Assembly (NCBI GenBank): GCA_946624155.1
Contig: CAMORU010000003.1
Coordinates: 55,132 to 119,131, forward strand
Source of the DNA: an uncultured Caryophanales bacterium
GTDB lineage: Bacteria; Bacillota_I; Bacilli_A; RFN20; CAG-826
Length of the DNA: 64,000 bases
Direction of reading: 5' to 3'
Shown here: positions 8,845-17,244 of the stretch, in pieces
Layout of the letters: each line of letters opens with the position of its first letter
Numbering within the stretch: the first letter of the stretch is position 1
The notes under the pieces: generated by a model
The model's database searches: none
Told to the model about the DNA's origin: nothing
The model's input: the letters and a program-made list of their open reading frames with translations, nothing else
Position numbers and translations under genes: made by a program

Positions 8845-10212
8845 TTATTCCTCAAGTGCTTTTTCTAAATATTCTTTAATTTCGTCAATTGGAAGTCTTA
8901 CTTGTTTCATTGAGTCTCTTTCACGAATTGTAACTGAATTGTCAGTTGCTGTATCAAAATCTACAGTAATGCAAAATGGGGTTCCAATTGCGTCTTGTCT
9001 TCTATAACGTTTGCCAATTGAGGCTGTTTCATCATAGATGACATGGAATTTCTTCGCTAATTTTTGTTGTAATTCTTTAGCAAATTCTCTTTGTTCTTTG
9101 CTTAATGGTAAAACTGCTGCAACATAAGGCGCTAATGAAGGTTTAAAGTGCATAACGACTCTCGAGTCGTTTTCTAATTGCTCAACATCATAAGCATCTG
9201 TTGCAACCATTAAGAAAATACGGTCAACACCCATTGAAGGTTCAATGCAGTATGGGACATATTTTTCATTAGTTTCAGGATCTAAATATTCAAGTGATTG
9301 TTTTGAAGCATCCATATGTCGTTTAAGGTCATAGTCAGTTCTATCAGCAACACCTAAAATTTCGCCCCAACCAAATGGGAATTTATATTCAACATCGCAT
9401 GTAGCTTTACTATAAAAAGCTAACTCTTCAGGTTCATGATCTCTATAACGAAGGTTTTCTTCTTTAATTCCAAGAGATTCAAGGAACTTTAAGCTGTAAT
9501 CTTTCCAATATTTAAACCATTCAAGATCTGTTCCTGGTTTACAAAAGAATTCACATTCCATTTGTTCAAATTCGCGAACTCTGAAAATGAAGTTACCTGG
9601 AGTAATTTCGTTTCTAAATGCTTTACCAATTGCGCAAATACCAAATGGGATTTTTTTACGAGATGTTCTTTGAACATTTTTAAAGTTAACAAACATACCT
9701 TGAGCAGTTTCTGGTCGCAAATAAACTAGCGATTCACTTGCTTCAGTAACACCAATATGAGTTCTAAACATCATGTTAAATTGTCTGATATCAGTGAAAT
9801 CTGATTTGCCACAAACTGGGCATTTTACTTTGTTATTGCGGATAAATTCCATCATTTGCTCTTGGGTCATACCATGAACATCAACATCTGGGAATTGTTC
9901 CTCAATAAGATTATCTGCTCTATGTCTTGCATGACATGATTTACAATCAATTAATGGATCAGAGAAAGTTGCAACGTGTCCTGTTGCTTTCCAAACTCCT
10001 GGATTCATTAAGATTGCAGCATCAATTCCAACATTTGTTGGACTTTCTTGAACAAACTTCTGCCAATAAGCCTTCTTAATATTGTTTTTTAATTCAACTC
10101 CTAAAGGACCGTAATCCCAGGAATTAGATAAACCACCGTAGATTTCAGAATCTGGGTATACAAAACCACTTGTAATTAAGTGATTTACAATTTCATCAAA
10201 TTTCTTTTCCAT
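8845..10212 (-). CDS. glyS: Glycyl-tRNA synthetase, single-chain dimeric type
   Basis: Charges tRNA-Gly. This is the alpha2 class II enzyme found in Mollicutes, archaea and eukaryotes, not the GlyQ/GlyS tetramer of B. subtilis, although it occupies the same locus. I place the start at 10212 (MEKKFDEIV), giving 455 residues and a GAGG ribosome site; an upstream in-frame ATG would add 11 non-conserved residues. Motifs: YGGLSNSWDYGPLG near the start, a zinc site in CKSCHARHRAD and CPVCGKSDF, motif 2 FRNEITPGNFIFRVREFEQ, and motif 3 PSMGVDRIFL. Confidence 0.95.
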   Translation of the reverse strand: MEKKFDEIVNHLITSGFVYPDSEIYGGLSNSWDYGPLGVELKNNIKKAYWQKFVQESPTNVGIDAAILMNPGVWKATGHVATFSDPLIDCKSCHARHRADNLIEEQFPDVDVHGMTQEQMMEFIRNNKVKCPVCGKSDFTDIRQFNMMFRTHIGVTEASESLVYLRPETAQGMFVNFKNVQRTSRKKIPFGICAIGKAFRNEITPGNFIFRVREFEQMECEFFCKPGTDLEWFKYWKDYSLKFLESLGIKEENLRYRDHEPEELAFYSKATCDVEYKFPFGWGEILGVADRTDYDLKRHMDASKQSLEYLDPETNEKYVPYCIEPSMGVDRIFLMVATDAYDVEQLENDSRVVMHFKPSLAPYVAAVLPLSKEQREFAKELQQKLAKKFHVIYDETASIGKRYRRQDAIGTPFCITVDFDTATDNSVTIRERDSMKQVRLPIDEIKEYLEKALEE

Positions 10213-10244
10213 ATTATGAACCTCATTTAAAAATGATAGCAACA

Positions 10245-10273
10245 AATATGCTACTTTTGATATCGTTTGTCAA
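10245..10273 (-). promoter_or_regulatory. Promoter of glyS-dnaG-sigA-trmK
   Basis: A perfect -35 TTGACA (10268-10273), a 17-base spacer and a -10 CATATT (10245-10250) lie in the 80-base gap after recO, about 33 bases before the glyS start. It can drive glyS, dnaG, sigA, trmK and the nif3-like gene. Confidence 0.75.
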
Positions 10274-10292
10274 CCTATTTTAAGTGTACTTT

Positions 10293-11009
10293 TTAAATTT
10301 GTTTTAATAGTTCGAGTGACTTAAACTCAATTTGTGATGAATAATTTAAGAATTCACAGAGCTCGTAAATGATCTCTTTACATTCATTGTTGCTAAAAGC
10401 AACCTTTTGAAAATTTGCTATATCTACTTTGAAAATATATCGAATGATTTTAAGTTTTCGTGTATCTGTTTTTACGCTTTCTGAGCCTTCAAAACAATCT
10501 CTACAAATAAAACCACCATCTTTATAAGATAGTGCCGTTATTGACTCTTTTTTACCACAAATAGCGCATGAATCAACATCTAGGCCATAACCAGATACAA
10601 TTAAAACCTTGGCAAAATAAATTAATAGAGCTGTTAATGGAGAAAAATCACCATTCAAACTCTCTAAAGTTTTAACTAAGAATTCATACAAACCTTTTGA
10701 ATCGTTTTCGCCCACTAAGGTATTTGTGATTTCACTAATGAAATCTAGAATCGCAAGTTTTTCAAAATCTCTAGTAATATTTGGGTAAGAGGAGATTATT
10801 TCACCTATTCTTAGCCAATCGCCATCTTTGTTATGAAATGTTTGAAAACGAGATCTAGTAAATAAGTTGACACTAGGAGCATTTTTAGATGTTATTTTTA
10901 AAACACCTTTTGCTAAAAAGGAACGAATTCTATCTTTAGTTAAAACACTTATCATTGCAGCACCTTCTTTATAAGAAGTTCTACGAATGACAATTCCTTC
11001 AAATTCCAT
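10293..11009 (-). CDS. recO: DNA repair protein RecO
   Basis: RecO loads RecA at gaps together with RecR and anneals SSB-coated DNA. The 238 residues have an N-terminal OB fold (EGIVIRRTSYKEGAAMISVLT) and a C-terminal helical domain with a zinc knuckle, CAICGKKE ... GGFICRDC (about 145-168). It starts inside the era stop codon (TAATG), so era and recO are coupled, as in many Bacillota. Confidence 0.93.
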   Translation of the reverse strand: MEFEGIVIRRTSYKEGAAMISVLTKDRIRSFLAKGVLKITSKNAPSVNLFTRSRFQTFHNKDGDWLRIGEIISSYPNITRDFEKLAILDFISEITNTLVGENDSKGLYEFLVKTLESLNGDFSPLTALLIYFAKVLIVSGYGLDVDSCAICGKKESITALSYKDGGFICRDCFEGSESVKTDTRKLKIIRYIFKVDIANFQKVAFSNNECKEIIYELCEFLNYSSQIEFKSLELLKQI

Positions 11010-11881
11010 TATTTATATCCTAATTCTTTTAGAATTCTTGGATTATTTAGCCAATCTTCTTTGACTGAGACAAATAATTCCAAGAAAATACGTTTATTGT
11101 AATATTCTTCTAAATCAGCACGAGCTTTCATGCCGATTGCTTTAATTCTTTTGCCACCTTTTCCAATAACAATTCCTTTATGTGACTCTTTATCAACAAT
11201 AATTGTTGCTCGAATATAGACAGCTTCTTTCTTAGATTTAATATCATCAACTCTAACCGCAAGATCGTGAGGAACTTCATCTTTAAGTAATTTTAAAAGT
11301 TTTTCACGTATTACTTCGCTTATCATAAAATGTGAGTCTTTATCTGTGATTTGTCCTTCGGAGAAATATCTCGGACCTTCTTTTATTACAGATTTAACTT
11401 CTTTTAGAAGTTCATCAATACCAAAATTTTCAATTGCGGCTGCTTCAATAAGCTTTGCTTTTGGATAAATTTCTCGATACTTTGCTTTAATCTCTTGAAC
11501 TTCCGGAAGTCTCATTAAATCGATTTTGTTGATAACAATAAAAAGTGGAATCTCTTTTGAAAGTGAATCGTTAATAAATTGATCACCAGCATCAAATTTT
11601 CTTGAAGCATCTACCACAAGAATATTTGCATCAACATCTTTGGCAGAATCTAAAGCTTCTTTATTCATAAATTCACCAAGCGAATGGTTGGCTTTATGAA
11701 TACCTGGAGTATCTATAAAGATAATTTGATATTCTCCATCATCATAAATACCTTTGATAGAATTACGTGTTGTTTGAGCTTTTTCTGTAACAATTGAAAG
11801 TTTACGCTCTAAAAGAGCGTTTATAATTGTAGACTTACCGGCGTTTGGTCTACCAACAATTGATACAAAACCACTTTTCAT
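11009..11881 (-). CDS. era: GTPase Era
   Basis: Era is an essential GTPase for 16S rRNA maturation and 30S assembly. The 290 residues show G1 GRPNAGKS (10-17), G3 DTPGIH, G4 NKID (about 119) and a C-terminal KH domain with GIVIGKGGKRIKAIG (about 238), which binds the 3' end of 16S rRNA. It overlaps cdd upstream and recO downstream by TAATG junctions. YbeY, which acts on the same rRNA end, is two genes upstream. Confidence 0.97.
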   Translation of the reverse strand: MKSGFVSIVGRPNAGKSTIINALLERKLSIVTEKAQTTRNSIKGIYDDGEYQIIFIDTPGIHKANHSLGEFMNKEALDSAKDVDANILVVDASRKFDAGDQFINDSLSKEIPLFIVINKIDLMRLPEVQEIKAKYREIYPKAKLIEAAAIENFGIDELLKEVKSVIKEGPRYFSEGQITDKDSHFMISEVIREKLLKLLKDEVPHDLAVRVDDIKSKKEAVYIRATIIVDKESHKGIVIGKGGKRIKAIGMKARADLEEYYNKRIFLELFVSVKEDWLNNPRILKELGYK

Positions 11882-12282
11882 TATTTTAATGCGTCTTCTG
11901 AGAATGCAAATGGTAGAAGTTCTTTAATTGTTGTTTCTTGAACATCGCCCTTTAAATTTGACATATAAATAGGAGCGTCTTTTGGAAAAAGTTCGCTAAT
12001 AACTTGTCTACATGCACCACAAGGTGAACATGGTTCATCTGTGTCAGCAGAAAGAGCTAATGCGACCATATCTTCCTTTTTAACACCATGCATTTTTGCA
12101 TTATATAATGCATTTCTTTCAGCACACATACACATTGGATAAGCGGAGTTTTCAATATTTGCTCCAACATATACTGTCCCATCTTTACATAGTAAAGCAG
12201 CACCTACAGCAAAGTGCGAGTAAGGAGAATATGAAAGTTTTCTCGCCTCTTTTGCCTTTTCAATTAATTCTAATGAATTCAT
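11881..12282 (-). CDS. cdd: Cytidine deaminase
   Basis: Deaminates cytidine and deoxycytidine for pyrimidine salvage. The 133 residues are the short homotetrameric form. The zinc site is CAERNAL (about 53) plus PCSPCGACRQ (about 85-94), and YSPYSHFAVGAALL near the N-terminus binds substrate. It sits between ybeY and era with TAATG overlaps at both ends, matching B. subtilis order except that dgkA is missing. Confidence 0.96.
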   Translation of the reverse strand: MNSLELIEKAKEARKLSYSPYSHFAVGAALLCKDGTVYVGANIENSAYPMCMCAERNALYNAKMHGVKKEDMVALALSADTDEPCSPCGACRQVISELFPKDAPIYMSNLKGDVQETTIKELLPFAFSEDALK

Positions 12283-12728
12283 TATTTTAGACCTCCTAAA
12301 ATGTCATCTTGCAATCCAAACATCACTTTTTCATCATCTTCATTCATATGGTCATATCCTAGTAAATGAAGCATACCATGAACAAATAAGAATACCATTT
12401 CTCTTTTAAGAGAATGTTTATATTCATCAGCTTGTTCTATGGCTTTTTGATAAGAAATAATAATTTGCCCAAGATTAATTGGACCACCTTTTAATTCTCT
12501 TTCTGATTTTTCATCTAAGAAAGCAAAACTTATTACATCAGTTGGTCGATCAACATGTCGATATTCATTGTTAATCTTATGAATTGTTTTGTTATCAACG
12601 ATTGTAACGTCTGTAATAAATTCACCTTTCAAATTCAAATTTTTAAAGATTTTAACGTAATACTCGTTAAATATATCTTCGTAAGAATTAAATTCTTTAG
12701 GTCCTTGGTTAAGAAAATCTATCACCAT
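12282..12728 (-). CDS. ybeY: Endoribonuclease / rRNA maturation factor YbeY
   Basis: YbeY is a zinc protein needed for 16S rRNA 3'-end maturation and ribosome quality control. The 148 residues carry the signature HGMLHLLGYDH (about 115-125) with three zinc-binding histidines, and RPTDVISFAF before it. It is the first gene of ybeY-cdd-era-recO. The phoH gene that normally precedes ybeY is absent here. No clear ribosome site precedes the ATG; upstream lies a strong inverted repeat (12736-12764) holding a TATAAT. Confidence 0.95.
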   Translation of the reverse strand: MVIDFLNQGPKEFNSYEDIFNEYYVKIFKNLNLKGEFITDVTIVDNKTIHKINNEYRHVDRPTDVISFAFLDEKSERELKGGPINLGQIIISYQKAIEQADEYKHSLKREMVFLFVHGMLHLLGYDHMNEDDEKVMFGLQDDILGGLK

Positions 12729-12735
12729 AATCTTT

Positions 12736-12764
12736 GGGGAAAGTATTATAACATACTTTGCCCC
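12736..12764. repeat. Inverted repeat with a -10-like loop upstream of ybeY
   Basis: GGGGAAAGTAT and ATACTTTGCCCC form an 11-pair hairpin with one unpaired base. The six-base loop region includes TATAAT on the minus strand. It lacks a T tract, so it is not a simple terminator for the C39 peptidase gene. It could be an operator around the ybeY promoter or a processing site. Confidence 0.5.
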
Positions 12765-12772
12765 CGTTACAC

Positions 12773-13945
12773 CTATAAATTACACGAATCGAAAAATCTT
12801 CTCTCCATTTGTTTGGTTTCTTTCCTATTGGAAAGAGCCTCAATAAGCTGGTTATAAGCATTAAACCCAGCGTAATACATAACAAAGTGAAATATTACGA
12901 AATTACACCCGCTTTGATTAGTTATAAACATCATCGCTAGAGCGAAAGCAAATGAACTAAAAATATAAATTATTTCTTTAATTGAGCTATAAAAGACATG
13001 GTTATCTGCCTTAATGCTTGCTTTCATCGCCAATTCAGAGGCGGTTGACGGAGTTTTAAATTCGTTATTTTCTATTTCAGCAATATAGTTTCGAGTGTCT
13101 TGCTCTTTTTTAGAGAATAGAATTGATTCAAGCAATTTGAACAAAATTAATGCCAACAAAACAAATACATTTCTAAAGTCATTGAAGCACAATAAAAAAG
13201 TAATTGTAAATGCCAGTAAAATGTCAGCTAAAATGTGACGATGTTGGCTAAAAAATTGTCTTTTGTAATTGTTATATTGAGCATACTTTTCTTTCGAGCA
13301 ATTATGCTTGGAATCAAAATAACGAGGAATATATTCCATATCAAAAATATAAACTTGTTTATAAAGAAGCAATTTTTCGGTAATTTGAAAACCAATAAAT
13401 AATCCTAAAAATATAAGCGAATAGAAAAAGTTTTCGACCTTATTTAGGGTGTAAAAGGCTCCAATTAGTAGACCTGCAGAAAGTAACGATACTGCAGCAC
13501 TTGAAATGTCTAGTTTTGGCGATATCAAATGTTGCCGAATTTTGTCTATTTTTTTGACACTTTCTGGCCATTCTGTAAATAGTAAAACATTTCTCCACCG
13601 ACGAATGAATTCATCACGTTTCATTTTTAAAACCCCTCGTCCAGGATCATAAATAACAATAGATTTTTTGTTTTTCTTTTTTACCATGACTGTATGATTT
13701 TCATCAATCAAAGTTATACACGGAATTTCAAAATCATCGTAGCTTTCCTTTGTGCATGTGTAACATTCGAGAGAAACACCATAATTTTCACTAATACGCG
13801 CGATATCATCTAAATTATAGTGTTCTCTCTTACTGGGCTTAGGAATGTAAAGATAAGACCTGTCTCTCGCTAATGCTGCAAGATACATTTTCAAAGCGGC
13901 AAATGCACAGTCGTGGTCATTGCCTTGATAGATAAAGTATTTCAT
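12773..13945 (-). CDS. C39 peptidase with six-helix membrane domain, no ATPase
   Basis: The first 130 residues are a C39 cysteine-peptidase domain of the kind that removes double-glycine leaders in bacteriocin and ComA-type exporters. Gln7, Cys13 (QGNDHDCAFAALKMYL), His84 (ENHTVMV) and Asp100 (IYDPGRG) form a complete catalytic set. About six hydrophobic segments follow (roughly 148-167, 172-192, 238-258, 260-280, 325-345, 350-370), like an exporter transmembrane domain. The 390-residue protein ends there, whereas a full peptidase-containing transporter has about 700 residues and an ATPase with Walker motifs. It is therefore probably a stand-alone membrane peptidase. Its upstream region carries a 36-base element shared with comEA, suggesting a competence-related role. 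The substrate is unknown. Confidence 0.8.
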   Translation of the reverse strand: MKYFIYQGNDHDCAFAALKMYLAALARDRSYLYIPKPSKREHYNLDDIARISENYGVSLECYTCTKESYDDFEIPCITLIDENHTVMVKKKNKKSIVIYDPGRGVLKMKRDEFIRRWRNVLLFTEWPESVKKIDKIRQHLISPKLDISSAAVSLLSAGLLIGAFYTLNKVENFFYSLIFLGLFIGFQITEKLLLYKQVYIFDMEYIPRYFDSKHNCSKEKYAQYNNYKRQFFSQHRHILADILLAFTITFLLCFNDFRNVFVLLALILFKLLESILFSKKEQDTRNYIAEIENNEFKTPSTASELAMKASIKADNHVFYSSIKEIIYIFSSFAFALAMMFITNQSGCNFVIFHFVMYYAGFNAYNQLIEALSNRKETKQMERRFFDSCNL

Positions 13946-13969
13946 TTTTCATACTTCCCCCTTAATAAT

Positions 13970-14005
13970 CAGTCAGGGGTAAAAATGAAAACCTACGGAT
14001 TTTAT
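13970..14005 (-). promoter_or_regulatory. Shared com-type leader element, copy 1 (C39 gene)
   Basis: On the minus strand this 36-base element contains TCCGTAGGTTTTC and ACCCCTGACTGA. It is identical in 35 of 36 positions to 36891-36926 upstream of comEA. It ends 24 bases before the C39 ATG. Its CCCCT can pair with the AGGGG of the ribosome site, and its TTTCATTTTT can pair with AAAAATGAAA spanning the start codon. It may be an RNA switch or a promoter/operator. Confidence 0.75.
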
Positions 14006-14057
14006 TTTTTTGATTTACTGTGTAAATCATTATTTTGATAATTTTTTTACAAGGCAA

Positions 14058-14087
14058 AATAAAAGGAACCCTTTTTATAAGAGTTCC
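14058..14087 (-). terminator. Terminator of rpmF-deoC-rpsU
   Basis: Minus-strand GGAACTC and GGGTTCC pair over seven positions around an A/T loop, followed by TTTTATTTT. It is 16 bases past the rpsU stop. Confidence 0.8.
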
Positions 14088-14102
14088 GATTACAAACTTT
14101 AA

Positions 14103-14276
14103 TTAATAAGTTTTGCGACGAGCCATCTCAGATTTGCGTTTTCTCTTCAAACCTTTTTTGAGATAGAATTCTCTTTTACGTGCTTCAAGAAGAACACCTG
14201 ATTTGTTAACTTGTCTTTTGAAACGACGAAGAGCTTCGTCTAATTGTTCATTTTCGCGAACGACAATTTTTGGCAT
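14103..14276 (-). CDS. rpsU: 30S ribosomal protein S21
   Basis: A 57-residue S21. It begins [18 protein letters not shown] and ends in a basic tail with [16 protein letters not shown], both typical of the family. A GAAAGGAAG ribosome site lies upstream and a strong terminator downstream. In B. subtilis rpsU lies between mtaB (yqeV) and the phoH-ybeY group, the same relative place as here. Confidence 0.95.
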   Translation of the reverse strand: MPKIVVRENEQLDEALRRFKRQVNKSGVLLEARKREFYLKKGLKRKRKSEMARRKTY

Positions 14277-14316
14277 TTTTTCTCACTTCCTTTCGTACGT
14301 AACGGGAATAATTATA

Positions 14317-14961
14317 TTATTCTCCTTTGACAATTGCAACACCACATGATGCGCCAATTCTAGATGCGCCTGCTTTGATCATTGCTTCGGCTTCAGCGCG
14401 TGAATGAATTCCACCGCTTGCTTTAACACCGATATTTGGACCAACAGCTGCTCTCATTAACTTGACTGCTTCAACTGTAGCACCGCCTTTTGAGAAACCT
14501 GTAGAGGTTTTAACATAATCTGCTCCAGCTCTAACACATGCTTTTGAACATTCAGTAATTTCTTCAGGTGTTAATAAGCATGTTTCAAGTATTACTTTCA
14601 GTAATACTTTGCCACAAGCTTTTTTAACGAGTCTTACTTCATCTTCAATGTAAGAATAGTTGTGTTCTTTGGCCATGGAATCATTTAAAACCATGTCAAC
14701 TTCTGTAGCACCAGCTTCGATAGCAAGTTTTGCTTCGTAAGCTTTGCTTTCAGGTAATGTTGCACCTAACGGGAAACCGACAACTGTGCATACTTTGACA
14801 TCGCTGCCTTTAAGTTCTTTGGCTGCAAGAGGTACAAAGCCTGGGTTTACACATACGGATGCAAAATGGAATTGTTTTGCTTCTTCACACAATTTAACGA
14901 TAGCTTCTGTTGAAGCATCTTGTTTAAGAAGAGTGTGATCGATCATTCTTGCGATATCCAT
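14317..14961 (-). CDS. deoC: Deoxyribose-phosphate aldolase
   Basis: DeoC splits 2-deoxyribose-5-phosphate into glyceraldehyde-3-phosphate and acetaldehyde in deoxynucleoside catabolism. The 214 residues form a class I TIM barrel: DHTLLKQDAS at the N-terminus, VCTVVGFPLGA, catalytic Lys in LLKVILETC (about 145) and in DYVKTSTGFSKGGAT (about 174), and ASGGIHSRAEA near the end. AAAGGAG precedes the ATG. It lies between rpmF and rpsU, and with cdd nearby it supports nucleoside salvage. Confidence 0.96.
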   Translation of the reverse strand: MDIARMIDHTLLKQDASTEAIVKLCEEAKQFHFASVCVNPGFVPLAAKELKGSDVKVCTVVGFPLGATLPESKAYEAKLAIEAGATEVDMVLNDSMAKEHNYSYIEDEVRLVKKACGKVLLKVILETCLLTPEEITECSKACVRAGADYVKTSTGFSKGGATVEAVKLMRAAVGPNIGVKASGGIHSRAEAEAMIKAGASRIGASCGVAIVKGE

Positions 14962-14986
14962 AGTTTCTCCTTTTAATAACTAGAAG

Positions 14987-15181
14987 TTATTTTTCTTCCT
15001 TCTTTTCAGCTTTTGTCACAACTGCTTTGCCGTTGTAATAACCACATTTTGGGCAAACATTGTGTGATTTAATCATTGCGCCACAGTTTGGGCATTTAAC
15101 TAAACCAGAGACTGAGAGTTTGAAATGAGTTCTTCTCATTCTCTTAGCTGTTTTTGAAGTTCTTCTGAATGGGACTGCCAT
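14987..15181 (-). CDS. rpmF: 50S ribosomal protein L32
   Basis: A 64-residue L32 starting [19 protein letters not shown]. It has a complete zinc ribbon, CPNCG and CPKCG (about 31-47), so it is the zinc-containing (C+) version. AAGGAGG precedes the ATG and its own promoter lies upstream. It leads a small unit with deoC and rpsU. Confidence 0.95.
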   Translation of the reverse strand: MAVPFRRTSKTAKRMRRTHFKLSVSGLVKCPNCGAMIKSHNVCPKCGYYNGKAVVTKAEKKEEK

Positions 15182-15208
15182 AATTAATCCTCCTTAAGAC
15201 CGTGTAAT

Positions 15209-15236
15209 ATTATATATTAGTTCAAGAGGTATTCAA
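15209..15236 (-). promoter_or_regulatory. Promoter of rpmF-deoC-rpsU
   Basis: -35 TTGAAT (15231-15236), 16-base spacer and a perfect -10 TATAAT (15209-15214), about 28 bases before the rpmF ATG, with an AAGGAGG ribosome site between. Confidence 0.7.
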
Positions 15237-15281
15237 TTATTTTTCATACTATGTACAAAAAATACATAAATTGTTTAGATT

Positions 15282-16529
15282 TTATCGAACTTTTAATTTA
15301 CAAATTTTTCCAATATATTCATCAGGTAAATCGGCTTCTAATTTTAGATAATTAGATGTAAAACCACTTAATAAACCAGTCTTTTTATTTCTTTCTTCTA
15401 AAATAACATCTAATTCTTGATTTAAGAATTTTGATTTATATTTATTTTGCAGTTCTTCTGAAAGCTTTAATAACTTATTAACGCGTTCAGTTTTAATTTC
15501 CGGTTTAACTTGATTTGGCATTGAATAAGCTTTTGTTCCTTCTCGAGGAGAAAATGGGAACACATGTAGTTCAGCGAAATTAACTTTTTTAATGAAATCA
15601 TAGGTCTCATTAAACTCTTCATCGGTTTCGTCTGGAAAGCCTACGATAACATCGGTTGTTATTGCGATATTTGGGCGAACTTTTCGAATAATATTAACCT
15701 TGTTAATAAAGTCATCAACATTATATTTTCTTCCCATTCGTTTTAAAACAGTTTTTGAACCGCTTTGTAAAGGCATATGTAGATGATCAGCAATACAATT
15801 ATATTTCTTTAATAAAGTAATGAATTTTTCATCTATTTCGCTTTCTTCAATTGACGAAATACGGAGTCTATATAAACCAGGAATTTTGCAAATCTCTTCA
15901 ACCAAATCCGAAAATGAACATTCTTTATTATCAAGTCCATAATGAGCAGTATGAATTCCAGTTAATACGATTTCCTTAAATCCATTTTCAACTAAAGTTG
16001 AAATTTCTTCAATTATCTCGTTTTTATCTCTTGAACGTGCCACTCCGCGAGTGTAAGGAATCGTGCAATAAGTGCAAAAATTATTGCATCCATCTTCAAT
16101 TTTTACATAAGCTCTTGTTGAATTCGGAATTGCGAAAGTTTTAAAAGATTCATATTTAAACTTTCGTGGATCATTATCAATACAAATTATTTGCTTTTTA
16201 TCTTTGATAAATTCTTTAACAAAACCAACAATTTTATTGCGATTTGAAGTTCCTACAATAATATCTGCACCACATTCTTTTTTGACATATTCTGCATTCT
16301 TTTGAGAATAGCAACCCATAACACACAAAATTGCATCTTTATTATTGCGTTTTTCTCTACGAATAATTTGTCTAGATTTTTGATCTGCAACTGCTGTTAC
16401 TGAACAAGTGTTTATCACAATAATGTCTGGTTTTTGATCTTCTTTAAATCCATTTAGCAAAAACTGCTCCTTAAGAGCATTATTTTCATATGAATTAACC
16501 TTACAGCCAAGTGATATAAATTTAAGCAT
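15282..16529 (-). CDS. mtaB: tRNA t6A37 methylthiotransferase MtaB
   Basis: MtaB is a radical-SAM enzyme that converts t6A37 to ms2t6A37 in tRNAs. The 415 residues have an N-terminal UPF0004 domain with cluster cysteines (SLGCKVNSYE, NTCSVTAVAD, CVMGCYSQ), the radical-SAM motif CNNFCTYCTIPYTRG (about 150), and a C-terminal TRAM domain. It overlaps rsmE by eight bases. The rsmE-mtaB pair downstream of dnaJ is also the B. subtilis order (yqeU-yqeV). Confidence 0.94.
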   Translation of the reverse strand: MLKFISLGCKVNSYENNALKEQFLLNGFKEDQKPDIIVINTCSVTAVADQKSRQIIRREKRNNKDAILCVMGCYSQKNAEYVKKECGADIIVGTSNRNKIVGFVKEFIKDKKQIICIDNDPRKFKYESFKTFAIPNSTRAYVKIEDGCNNFCTYCTIPYTRGVARSRDKNEIIEEISTLVENGFKEIVLTGIHTAHYGLDNKECSFSDLVEEICKIPGLYRLRISSIEESEIDEKFITLLKKYNCIADHLHMPLQSGSKTVLKRMGRKYNVDDFINKVNIIRKVRPNIAITTDVIVGFPDETDEEFNETYDFIKKVNFAELHVFPFSPREGTKAYSMPNQVKPEIKTERVNKLLKLSEELQNKYKSKFLNQELDVILEERNKKTGLLSGFTSNYLKLEADLPDEYIGKICKLKVR

Positions 16530-17244
16530 TATTCTCTAAATGGTTAGCGATTACGCTTAAAGCGTAAATAGAAGCAGTTTCAGCTCTTAAAATTCTTCTT
16601 CCTAAACTAACAGGTTTAAATTTATAGTATTTTACATATTCAATTTCATCAGTGCTAAAACCGCCTTCTGGCCCAATTAAAATGGCGATAGTTTGATTTG
16701 GTTTTATTGAATTAATAACTCGATTAAAAGATGTTGTAGGACCTTCTTCGCCTTCATAAGCTACCATTTTTACGCTAGCTTCTATATCACGAAGATTTCT
16801 AATCGAAATTATGTTATCAAGGCGAGGAATTTGTGTTCTTTTTGATTGCTCTGCTGCTTCTTTTAGAATCTTTCTAAATCTACGAAGTTTAACTTCTTTG
16901 TCATCTCTTTTAAAACGAACAACTGTGCGTTCAGTTTCAAGTAAAACAATCTCGCTGACGCCAATTTCAGTTGCTTTTTGAAGGACTAAATCCATCTTAT
17001 CTCCTTTTATTAAGGAGGCGATTAAAATTATTCTATTTGGAAGTTCGTTATTTTCTCTAAGTTTTCTTACAACAACTATGTCAAGCGGTCTAAAGTGAGC
17101 AACGGTAGCAAGATAAACTTGCCCGTCAGCGACAACTTCAATATTGTCACCAACTTTGCATCTCATAACTCGAGTTAAATGAAAAATATCATCATCTTCA
17201 AGTATAACTTGTTTTCCCATTATTCGGCCAAAGTAACGTTGCAT
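16522..17244 (-). CDS. rsmE: 16S rRNA m3U1498 methyltransferase RsmE
   Basis: RsmE methylates N3 of U1498 in 16S rRNA and belongs to the SPOUT (knotted) methyltransferases. The 240 residues show HLTRVMRCKVGD in the N-terminal PUA-like part, ASLIKGDKMDLVLQKATEIG in the middle and the SAM knot LIGPEGGFSTDEIE with SLGRRILRAETA at the end. It begins in the stop codon of the upstream TM2-domain gene (TAATG). Confidence 0.96.
   Translation of the reverse strand: MQRYFGRIMGKQVILEDDDIFHLTRVMRCKVGDNIEVVADGQVYLATVAHFRPLDIVVVRKLRENNELPNRIILIASLIKGDKMDLVLQKATEIGVSEIVLLETERTVVRFKRDDKEVKLRRFRKILKEAAEQSKRTQIPRLDNIISIRNLRDIEASVKMVAYEGEEGPTTSFNRVINSIKPNQTIAILIGPEGGFSTDEIEYVKYYKFKPVSLGRRILRAETASIYALSVIANHLENNA

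Noticed and set aside
12555..12857. Plus-strand ORF of 100 codons
   Set aside because: Antisense to ybeY and the C39 gene, Phe/Ile-rich composition from AT-rich DNA, no family resemblance.
15237..15281. Terminator after mtaB
   Set aside because: ATGTA/TACAT is a five-pair stem without a proper T tract. I see no convincing terminator, so read-through into rpmF is possible.
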